Shown here: positions 1-4,883 of the stretch, piece by piece
Layout of the letters: each line of letters starts with the position of its first letter
Position numbering within the stretch: the first letter of the stretch is position 1
NCBI GenBank assembly: GCA_946481205.1
Contig: CAMLNB010000193.1
Coordinates: forward strand, 1-6,722
Reading direction: 5' to 3'
From: an uncultured Kangiella sp.
GTDB lineage: Bacteria > Pseudomonadota > Gammaproteobacteria > Enterobacterales > DSM-103792
Length of the DNA stretch: 6,722 nt
Translations under genes and position numbers: made by a program
Notes under the pieces: model-generated
Seen by the model: only the letters and a program-made list of their open reading frames with translations
Database searches by the model: none
Told to the model about the DNA's origin: nothing

Positions 1-242
1 CCCAAGCCATACCAGCCAGTGCTGCCATCGCTGATCTGCACCGGCGATAGCGCGACATGGCCGACCACCGCCTCAGCCATTTCTGCGACCAGTGACAGTG
101 TCAGTTGCTGGGCAGCGCGCAGCGCCACAATGATGTGTTGCTCACGCTGATTGCTGTGCGGCATATTCCGGAAGGCTGCCACGGTAACTGCAGTAATTGC
201 CGAGCAATCTGCCGGTTGTTCCGTCCGTATCTGAAAAACCAT
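1..242 (-). CDS. GNAT-family N-acetyltransferase, N-terminal part (runs off the window)
   Basis: Reading the minus strand from an ATG at 242 gives 80 codons with no stop, beginning MVFQIRTEQPADCSAIT and continuing to the window edge. The pattern IRTE.PADCSAI, then LTLSLVAE, VVGHVALSPVQIS and GWYGLG is that of the YhbS-like branch of GNAT acetyltransferases. In this family beta strand 1 and helix 1 come first, and the VGHVA...GWYGLG region leads into the acetyl-CoA-binding strand 4. The conserved pyrophosphate-binding loop would lie just beyond the window. The enzyme should move an acetyl group from acetyl-CoA to a small-molecule or protein amine; the substrate cannot be told. The start is supported by the family N-terminus and by an AGG about ten bases upstream, although the frame stays open further upstream. 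It lies 46 bases after the permease stop on the same strand, so it may be the last gene of the transporter operon. An acetyltransferase beside an exporter would suit drug resistance, but that is inference. Confidence 0.85.
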   Translation of the reverse strand, partial: MVFQIRTEQPADCSAITAVTVAAFRNMPHSNQREQHIIVALRAAQQLTLSLVAEMAEAVVGHVALSPVQISDGSTGWYGL

Positions 243-243
243 A

Positions 244-275
244 GGCGACTGCCTGTTAATGTGACAGCAGTCGCC
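244..275 (-). terminator. Hairpin between permease and acetyltransferase: weak terminator or RBS-masking stem
   Basis: Two perfect 9-base arms, GGCGACTGC (244-252) and GCAGTCGCC (267-275), enclose 14 bases in which TGT and ACA can add three more pairs past a bulged C. On the minus-strand RNA the stem ends one base before the acetyltransferase AUG, and the only purine-rich ribosome-binding candidate (AGG) lies at the loop/stem boundary. Five U residues follow, but only after a gap of about five bases, which is poor for an intrinsic terminator. It could attenuate transcription between the genes, mask the ribosome-binding site, or both. Confidence 0.5.
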
Positions 276-288
276 ATGATCGCTCAGA

Positions 289-1437
289 TTAGTCCAGTGT
301 GCGACGGTATTTTTTCAGACCGATGGCCATAACTACGACAGTGAATAGCGTCAGGGCCAGCAGCTCGCGGCTGACATCCATCAGGCCGTTGCCTTTCAAC
401 AAAATGCCGCGAACGATGCGCAGGAAATGTGTTAGCGGAAACACCTCGCCCAGTACTTGTGCCCAGACCGGCATACCACGGAACGGGAACATGAATCCGG
501 ACAGCAGCAGCGACGGCAGGAAGAAAAAGAACGTCATCTGCATGGCTTGAGTCTGGCTTTTGGCCACCGAAGAAATCGTGATGCCGACGGCCAGATTGGC
601 CAGAATGAACAGCAGGATGCAGCCGAGCAGCAGCGTGACGCTGCCGACAATCGGCACGAAGAAGATGGAGTAGGCCGCCAGCAGAATGACCACGACTTGC
701 ACATAACCGATAAAGATGTACGGCACGATTTTACCGAGCATCACTTCCGCCGCTTGCAATGGCATCGCCAGCAAGGCCTCCATGGTGCCGCGTTCGCCTT
801 CTTTGGTGATGGCAAGCGCGGTCATCATGATCATGGTCATGGTCAGGATCACGCCCATCAGACCCGGCACGATGTTGTACTGGGTGATGCCCTCGGGGTT
901 GTAGCGCTTGTGCAGACGCACTTCGAAGGACGGTTCGCCGGGGTTCAGCGTGCTGAGCGGGCCGCGCAGGTCGGCTTTCAATGCCGTCGTCACGAGCTGA
1001 TTGAGCGCAGCCACGGCATTGCCGGTGGCGGCCGGGTCGGTGGCGTCGGCGGTGACCAACAGCGCGGGTTTTTCTCCGCGCAGCAGACGACGGGAAAAAT
1101 CGCTGGGAATTTCCAGCACGAACTGGACATCGCCTTGCTTGATCAGCGCGTCGGCTTGGTCGCGCCGACTCACCGTTTCCGTGATGACGAAGTAACCGCT
1201 ATTTTGTGCGGCGGCGATCAGGCTGCGCGAGAACGGGCTGTCATCCTGATTTAACACCACAGTCGGCAGATGCTTGGGATCGGCGTTGATCGCGAAACCG
1301 AACAAGGTCAGCTGCAGCAGCGGAATGCCGATCATCATGGCGAACGTCAGCCGATCGCGCCGCATCTGGATAAATTCTTTCCGGATAATCGCCAGAAACC
1401 GGGTCCAACTGAACCAATTGCCATGCGCATTCTTCAT
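289..1437 (-). CDS. ABC-2 type transporter permease (YhhJ/YbhS-like)
   Basis: This 382-residue inner-membrane protein has the ABC2_membrane_3 layout. A short cytoplasmic N-terminus with the basic stretch RKEFIQMRRDR (19-29) precedes transmembrane helix 1 (about 32-51). A periplasmic domain follows (about 52-187), then five more helices at roughly 188-210, 236-258, 263-288, 300-318 and 358-376. The cytoplasmic motif KEGERGTMEALLAMP (212-226) matches the (R/K)E.ERGTME.L coupling signature of YhhJ, YbhR and YbhS. SGFMFPFRGMP (313-323) and the later PLTHFLRIVRGI are also typical. Length is normal for the family (about 370-380). The protein should form the membrane channel of the exporter with the ATPase encoded just upstream; its ATG overlaps the ATPase stop in an ATGA arrangement. 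E. coli-type operons encode two such permeases, but only one is present here, so a homodimer is expected. The exported substrate is unknown. Confidence 0.93.
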   Translation of the reverse strand: MKNAHGNWFSWTRFLAIIRKEFIQMRRDRLTFAMMIGIPLLQLTLFGFAINADPKHLPTVVLNQDDSPFSRSLIAAAQNSGYFVITETVSRRDQADALIKQGDVQFVLEIPSDFSRRLLRGEKPALLVTADATDPAATGNAVAALNQLVTTALKADLRGPLSTLNPGEPSFEVRLHKRYNPEGITQYNIVPGLMGVILTMTMIMMTALAITKEGERGTMEALLAMPLQAAEVMLGKIVPYIFIGYVQVVVILLAAYSIFFVPIVGSVTLLLGCILLFILANLAVGITISSVAKSQTQAMQMTFFFFLPSLLLSGFMFPFRGMPVWAQVLGEVFPLTHFLRIVRGILLKGNGLMDVSRELLALTLFTVVVMAIGLKKYRRTLD

Positions 1438-2429
1438 GACGGCACCGTACTCGTTGGTAGCGGCTGTTCCGATTGCCGCTGCAACGCAATGAACACATCT
1501 TCCAACCGTGCTGTGGTCGGGGTAAGACTCAGGTTTTGCTGGGTGGCGTAGCGCCGCAATGCCGGTTCGGCTTGTGCCGCATCATCGGCGCAGACGTGCA
1601 GCAAGTTGCCGAACGGCGCTACCTGGCTGACACCGGGTAGCGCGCGGATATCGGCCAGTGCGCGAATATCGCTTGGCGATTGCAGCTCCCAGGTCGGTTG
1701 GCCGTATCGCTGCACCAGCTGCTCGGGTGAACCGTCAGCGAGCAGCACGCCGGCGCTGATATAGGCGAGCCGATGACAACGCTCGGCTTCATCCATGTAA
1801 TGCGTGCTGACCAGCACGGTGATGCCTTCGGCGCTGAGCAAATGAATTTGCTCCCAGAATTCGCGCCGGGCATTCGGGTCTACTGCGGCGGTGGGTTCGT
1901 CGAGCAGCAGCAGATCCGGTTCATGCAACAGGCAAGCGGCGAGCGCGAGCCGCTGCTTCCAGCCACCGGACAGCGTGCCGGCCAGTTGTTTGGCGCGGTG
2001 GGCAAGACCGATGCGTTGCAGACTCTGCTCAACGCGTTCAGGAATCCGGTCCATGCCGTAAACGCGGGCGACGAAGCTCAGATTTTCGGTGACGGTCAGA
2101 TCGTCGTAGAGACTGAAGCGCTGGGTCATATAGCCGACCCGACGCTTGATCGCCGCGCTTTGTTTGCGGATGTCGAAACCGAGGCAGGTGCCGCTGCCGG
2201 CATCGGCGGTCAGCAGGCCGCAGATCATCCGCAGCGTGGTGGTTTTGCCGCTGCCGTTGGGACCGAGAAAACCGAAAATTTCACCGCGCCGGATATGCAG
2301 TGACATGTCCTGCACGGCGACGCGATCGCCAAAGCGCTTTTGTAAACCGGTGACGTCGACAACGGTGCTGCCGTTGCGCGCAGGTGCTTGAGGAGCGGCG
2401 TGAGTTAAGTCGTGCATGGCGGCGCTCAC
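1434..2429 (-). CDS. ABC transporter ATP-binding protein (single nucleotide-binding domain)
   Basis: The 331-residue product is a cytoplasmic ATPase that should power the neighbouring permease. Motifs in order are Walker A GPNGSGKTT (56-64), Q-loop Gln103 in MTQRFSLYDDLTV, signature LSGGWKQRLA (153-162), Walker B LLLLDEP (173-179), D-loop AAVDP (181-185) and switch His210 in VSTHYMDEAE. All are intact. After about residue 235 comes the C-terminal extension usual in CcmA/YbhF-type ATPases, ending LEDVFIAL. YbhF and RbbA of E. coli carry two such domains, whereas this protein has one and must dimerise. The start shown is a GTG that overlaps the HlyD stop (GTGA). An ATG four codons downstream (2417), with GTGAG upstream, is an equally reasonable start. 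The stop overlaps the permease ATG. The first 20 or so residues are Ala/Pro-rich and probably disordered. Confidence 0.94.
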   Translation of the reverse strand: MSAAMHDLTHAAPQAPARNGSTVVDVTGLQKRFGDRVAVQDMSLHIRRGEIFGFLGPNGSGKTTTLRMICGLLTADAGSGTCLGFDIRKQSAAIKRRVGYMTQRFSLYDDLTVTENLSFVARVYGMDRIPERVEQSLQRIGLAHRAKQLAGTLSGGWKQRLALAACLLHEPDLLLLDEPTAAVDPNARREFWEQIHLLSAEGITVLVSTHYMDEAERCHRLAYISAGVLLADGSPEQLVQRYGQPTWELQSPSDIRALADIRALPGVSQVAPFGNLLHVCADDAAQAEPALRRYATQQNLSLTPTTARLEDVFIALQRQSEQPLPTSTVPS

Positions 2430-3391
2430 TGCCAGCTCACGTCAACCGGCTGGCCGGGAAACAACGCCGCGTTCGCAGCGGTTGGCCAGGCTTCGGCGCG
2501 GTAAACCAATTCCGCGCGGTTATCGCGGTTGAACAACACCGGCGGGGTGTATTCGACGTTGTCAGCAACGAAGCGTATTTCTGCCGGAATGGGTTCGGCA
2601 CAACCATCGCAACTCAGCATCACGGCTTTGCCAACGCTCAGTTGTGGCCGCAGCGGCTGCGGCACATAGAAGCGCACGTTGATGGCATCGTCCGGCAATA
2701 GCACAACCGCCGGACGACCCGCGGCGACAAACTCGCCCGGTTGATACAGCGTGTCCTGAACACGGCCGGCGACCGGCGCTTGCAGGGTTTTCTGTGCGAG
2801 CTGCCACTGGGCCTGTGCGAGCTGCGCAGCAATGGCCTGCAACTGTGCTTCAGCGGCTTTGACTTCATCGCTGCGAGCGCCGAGTTTGGCCACGCGCAAC
2901 CGGGCATTGGCTTCTTGTTCGCGGGCTTGATCGCGTTCGAGCTGGGTGCGCGCAGCATCGACTTGATCGGTGCTGGCGAGTTTTTGTTTGCCGAGTTCCC
3001 GTGCGCGTTGCCACTGTGCTTTGCTCAGGATCAGCTGCGCGCTGGCTTGCTCGGCTTGTGCGCGCAACACGGCCAGCTCATCGGGCCGCTGGCCGGCACG
3101 CAAGTTGGCGATCAGGGCAAGTTGTTGTTCATGCTGGGCCGTGAGCCGGGCCACCTCATCAGCTTCTGGCGCGGCATCCAGTGCAAACAATGGCGATTGC
3201 GCCGTGACGTGATCGCCGCGTTTGACGCTCAGACTTTGCAAGGTGCCGGCGATTGGACTGGCGAGATAACGGTACTCGGCTTCCGCATAACCCTGCAGCG
3301 GTGTTGGTGCGTCGGAACTGCAGCCGGCCATGGCAAAGGCGGTCAGCGTCAGCACAGCACACGCGGACAGAACAAACGGCAAACGGTTCAC
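2426..3391 (-). CDS. HlyD-family membrane fusion (adaptor) protein, probable lipoprotein, YbhG-like
   Basis: This 321-residue protein should be the periplasmic adaptor of the exporter. Residues 1-23 form a signal peptide ending AFAMAG with Cys24 directly after; MAGC is a usable lipobox, and Ser25 at +2 gives no inner-membrane retention signal. A half biotinyl-lipoyl domain follows (GYAEAEYRYLASPIAGTL, about 34-51, then VKRGDHV). A long Ala/Gln/Glu-rich helical hairpin spans about 75-200. The second half-lipoyl segment is TLQAPVAGRVQDTLYQPGEFV. The C-terminal part carries the CDGC pair and EYTPPVLF...RAELVYRAEA, the pattern seen in YbhG-type adaptors. The start is GTG, fixed by a strong GAGGAG seven bases upstream. 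The gene begins 11 bases after the TetR stop and overlaps the ATPase start by 4 bases, so it is co-transcribed and probably translationally coupled. The lipid anchor is predicted from the motif only; an ordinary signal peptide cannot be excluded. Confidence 0.93.
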   Translation of the reverse strand: MNRLPFVLSACAVLTLTAFAMAGCSSDAPTPLQGYAEAEYRYLASPIAGTLQSLSVKRGDHVTAQSPLFALDAAPEADEVARLTAQHEQQLALIANLRAGQRPDELAVLRAQAEQASAQLILSKAQWQRARELGKQKLASTDQVDAARTQLERDQAREQEANARLRVAKLGARSDEVKAAEAQLQAIAAQLAQAQWQLAQKTLQAPVAGRVQDTLYQPGEFVAAGRPAVVLLPDDAINVRFYVPQPLRPQLSVGKAVMLSCDGCAEPIPAEIRFVADNVEYTPPVLFNRDNRAELVYRAEAWPTAANAALFPGQPVDVSWQ

Positions 3392-3398
3392 GACAGGA

Positions 3399-3404
3399 CT
3401 CCTC
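3399..3404 (-). promoter_or_regulatory. Shine-Dalgarno of the HlyD gene, overlapping the TetR stop codon
   Basis: On the minus strand GAGGAG lies seven bases before the GTG start of the adaptor gene. The TGA stop of the TetR gene (3405-3403) shares its last two bases with this site. Ribosomes ending on the repressor therefore sit on the adaptor start signal, which suggests coupled translation and supports GTG as the true start. Confidence 0.75.
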
Positions 3405-4083
3405 AGTGATCAGCAGACGGTAAGGCGGGTTGGCTGGCGCCGGCCGCGGTGGCGCGGATGCCGGCGATGGTGAATTGACTGATGTGCGCGGCCAGGCCGT
3501 CGATATCGAACGGGCTGTACAGGCCCGGAAACAGCCGCGTCAGCGCTGGTTGCGCCAACAGGTAAATCAGGCATTGACCGAGCAGGCTGACGGTGCAGCG
3601 GCGGATGACGTCCGGTCCGTGTTCGGGCCCGAGCAACTCGGCCACCAGTGCCGACATCCGGGTGAACTGCGGCCGGCTGACCGCTTCAATCAAGCTGTCA
3701 AGTGCCGGGCTGGGGTTGGCGAGTTCCTGCGCCAGCAACTGGCCAATCACCGCGCTGCCTTCGGTCGAGAAGAAGCGCGACAGCAACTGCCGAATGGCGA
3801 GTTGCAGCCGAACTTCCACTGGCGGCAGTGGGGTGGCGGCATCCGGCGCTGCGGCAGGCAGCGGGAAGCGAGCGAGCGCTTCGCCGGCAAAGTGCGCCAA
3901 TACGGCCGCGTACAGCTCATCCTTGCCGCCAAAGTGGTAATGGATGGCAGAGATCGGCGTGCCGGCTTCGGCGGCGATCTCGCGCAATTTGACGGCGGCC
4001 TGGCCGTGGCGGGCGAAAATCCGGGCACCGGCATTGAGCAGGGCTTCCCGGGTGGCTTGGCTGCGAGGGTCGGTGGCGGTCAT
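3403..4083 (-). CDS. TetR-family transcriptional repressor with CecR/YbiH-type C-terminal domain
   Basis: The 226-residue protein has the TetR DNA-binding domain at about residues 10-56. TREALLNAGARIFARHG is helix 1, KLREIAAEAGTPISAIHYHF is the helix-turn-helix, and GGKDELYAAVLAHF is helix 4. The rest matches the all-helical ligand-binding domain of the CecR (YbiH, DUF1956) group: RLQLAIRQLLSRFF, then GQLLAQELANPSPALDSLIEAV and CTVSLLGQCLIYL. In E. coli, CecR controls the ybhGFSR exporter, and here the gene leads an operon of the same type, so it is probably an autorepressor released by an exported compound. ATG at 4083 is the only Met near the N-terminus. It has no recognisable Shine-Dalgarno: the bases before it are an AT-rich palindrome, so the message may be leaderless or poorly translated. 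I leave the symbol blank because orthology to cecR cannot be shown by eye. Confidence 0.92.
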   Translation of the reverse strand: MTATDPRSQATREALLNAGARIFARHGQAAVKLREIAAEAGTPISAIHYHFGGKDELYAAVLAHFAGEALARFPLPAAAPDAATPLPPVEVRLQLAIRQLLSRFFSTEGSAVIGQLLAQELANPSPALDSLIEAVSRPQFTRMSALVAELLGPEHGPDVIRRCTVSLLGQCLIYLLAQPALTRLFPGLYSPFDIDGLAAHISQFTIAGIRATAAGASQPALPSADH

Positions 4084-4085
4084 TT

Positions 4086-4110
4086 GAAATTAATTTTGAA
4101 AATAAATTTC
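4086..4110. promoter_or_regulatory. AT-rich 25-bp palindrome at the TetR start: candidate operator
   Basis: Arms GAAATTAATTTT (4086-4097) and AAAATAAATTTC (4099-4110) are inverted copies matching at 11 of 12 positions around a central G. The palindrome ends two bases before the repressor start codon, where a Shine-Dalgarno and the promoter -10 region would normally be. This is the right size and place for binding of a TetR dimer and autorepression. The site is symmetric in DNA, so no strand is assigned. Binding is inferred; being AT-rich, part of the symmetry could be fortuitous. Confidence 0.55.
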
Positions 4111-4210
4111 TAAAAGTGGCGAAAGGCTATCACGGGCCTCGCAAACTTGGCTATGGGAGTTGTAAGAATTTGCTGCCCTGAGACGAGAGCGGCTTAGATT
4201 GAGTCGTTCT

Positions 4211-4226
4211 ATGTACGAACGTACAT
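4211..4226. promoter_or_regulatory. Palindrome ATGTACG-AA-CGTACAT, candidate regulator-binding site
   Basis: Two perfect 7-base arms separated by AA lie about 128 bases upstream of the TetR gene. On the minus strand a TTGACG (4265-4260) lies further upstream, with a poor -10-like CTGATAG after it, so the palindrome would fall near the start of a transcript reading into TetR. The -10 is weak, and the regulator that binds is unknown; the downstream TetR protein is the simplest guess. Confidence 0.5.
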
Positions 4227-4305
4227 GGTAGACCTATCAGCAAGTCATTGATTTACCAGCGTCAAACCGCCATCACGCCTTTCCGGCGGCTATTGACGGC
4301 CGCCC

Positions 4306-4605
4306 TATACTCCGCTCGTGGGGCTGATGCCCTGCAGCAATTGCACCGGGAACTGCTGAGCGGTTTCACCGTCTGAGCTTCAGTAGTTTGACGTAGCAGT
4401 TGTGCTTCGGAAGTGTCTCCAGTCGCTAGCTTGATGTTTGGGTCTTTGGCTCCATGTGTAGTGCGATGTTTGAGTGTTTGAAGCGTATGAATTGTGTTGT
4501 GCAGTGAGGTTGTGTTGTCTCCTTGTAGTGCTCCGTTGTGAACTGTTCTCCTGTGTGAGGGAAAAGCCCGGCCTGATCTGTCCCCCGATTCCGGGCTTCT
4601 TTTTT
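4306..4605 (+). ncRNA. Possible plus-strand small RNA, G/T-rich, ending at an intrinsic terminator
   Basis: A TATACT hexamer (4306-4311), a good -10 match, is followed about 290 bases later by a well-formed plus-strand terminator (4564-4605), with no convincing gene between them. In 4431-4560 the plus strand is 97 G or T out of 130, unlike the genes on either side. No good -35 lies 16-18 bases upstream of TATACT; TTGACG at 4293 is too close and sits in the loop of a GGCGGC/GCCGCC stem (4285-4304). It matches no RNA family I recognise (not tmRNA, 6S, SRP or RNase P RNA). An independent plus-strand transcript is the simplest reason for a terminator facing this way, but it could also be a decayed remnant. 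Confidence 0.25.
4564..4605 (+). terminator. Rho-independent terminator, plus strand
   Basis: Arms AAGCCCGG (4564-4571) and CCGGGCTT (4591-4598) form an 8-bp GC-rich stem, followed on the plus strand by C and six T residues (4600-4605). On the minus strand only four T residues follow, so plus is the better direction. No plus-strand protein gene ends here, which is why a small RNA is proposed upstream. Confidence 0.7.
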
Positions 4606-4619
4606 GTGTCTTCGGACAC
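4606..4619 (+). other. C(UUCG)G tetraloop hairpin
   Basis: GTGTC, TTCG and GACAC follow one another with nothing between, giving a 5-bp stem closed by the very stable cUUCGg tetraloop. It begins directly after the T-run of the preceding terminator. It may be a processing or stability element of RNA that reads through, or part of a second termination unit. Confidence 0.5.
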
Positions 4620-4637
4620 GGCAGTCGCTAGCAAATT

Positions 4638-4667
4638 AAAAACCCGCCAAATGGCGGGTTTTCTTTT
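4638..4667. terminator. Strong bidirectional intrinsic terminator
   Basis: AAAACCCGCC (4639-4648), loop AAAT, and GGCGGGTTTT (4653-4662) form a perfect 10-bp stem. On the plus strand it ends in TTTTCTTTT, and on the minus strand in TTTTTAATTT. On the minus strand it is the natural end of the hut transcript, about 220 bases past the hutH stop with the repeat array in between. On the plus strand it would stop anything entering the array from the left. Confidence 0.85.
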
Positions 4668-4669
4668 GC

Positions 4670-4869
4670 CCCACAGGGATGTGGGGCATGCCGAGAATTG
4701 TCGGGAGCAATTCCGGCGGCCCACAGGGATGTGGGGCATGCCGAGAATTGTCGGGAGCAATTCCGGCGGCCCACAGGGATGTGGGGCATGCCGAAGATTG
4801 TCTGGAACAAGCTCGGCCGCCCACAAGGATGTAGGGCATGCCGAGAATGGTCAGGAACAAATCCAGCGC
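4670..4869 (+). repeat. Four tandem 50-bp repeats, each with two GGA-loop hairpins (CsrA-site-like array)
   Basis: The units are 4670-4719, 4720-4769, 4770-4819 and 4820-4869. Units 1 and 2 are identical; units 3 and 4 each differ from them at 8 of 50 positions. On the plus strand each unit folds twice. Hairpin A is CCCACA-GGGA-TGTGGG (4670-4685 in unit 1). Hairpin B is CCG(A)GAATTG, loop TCGGGAG, CAATTCCGG (4691-4716). Both present GGA in the loop, giving eight GGA loops in 200 bases. Hairpin A contains ACARGGAUGU, the core of the published E. coli CsrA SELEX consensus, in all four units; the G-to-A change of unit 4 falls on the R. The period is not a multiple of three, so it is not a repeated protein. 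The array starts 14 bases beyond the hutH stop. The strand given is the one showing GGA; transcription from it is unproven, and a dispersed DNA repeat is the main alternative. Confidence 0.9.
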
Positions 4870-4883
4870 ATTCCGATAACAAC

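Larger units (their letters stand above)
4405..4632. repeat. Short direct repeat flanking the G/T-rich segment
   Basis: The 11-mer CAGTCGCTAGC occurs at 4420-4430 and again at 4622-4632. Each copy is preceded by CTTCGGA (4405-4411 and 4610-4616), with 8 and 5 bases between the two blocks. The pair brackets about 190 bases that include the G/T-rich stretch, the first terminator and the UUCG hairpin. This could be an old local duplication or the scar of a small insertion. No terminal inverted repeats are visible inside. Confidence 0.5.

Noticed and set aside
457..1254. Long plus-strand open frame antisense to the permease
   Set aside because: It is rich in His, Gln, Arg and Asp, resembles no protein family and mirrors a clear ABC-2 permease on the other strand.
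4161..4178. GacA/UvrY-type upstream box (TGTAAG at 4161) for a Csr-type small RNA
   Set aside because: Only the left half-site is good; the right half CTGCCC matches CTTACA at three of six positions, which is expected by chance.
4318..4340. 5' end of tmRNA (GGGGCTGAT after a TATACT box)
   Set aside because: Only nine bases match; the following tmRNA sequence, the tag frame and the CCA-ending tRNA-like 3' end are absent.
4670..4869. CRISPR array
   Set aside because: The whole 50-bp unit repeats with no unique spacers, only four units exist, and no cas genes are near.
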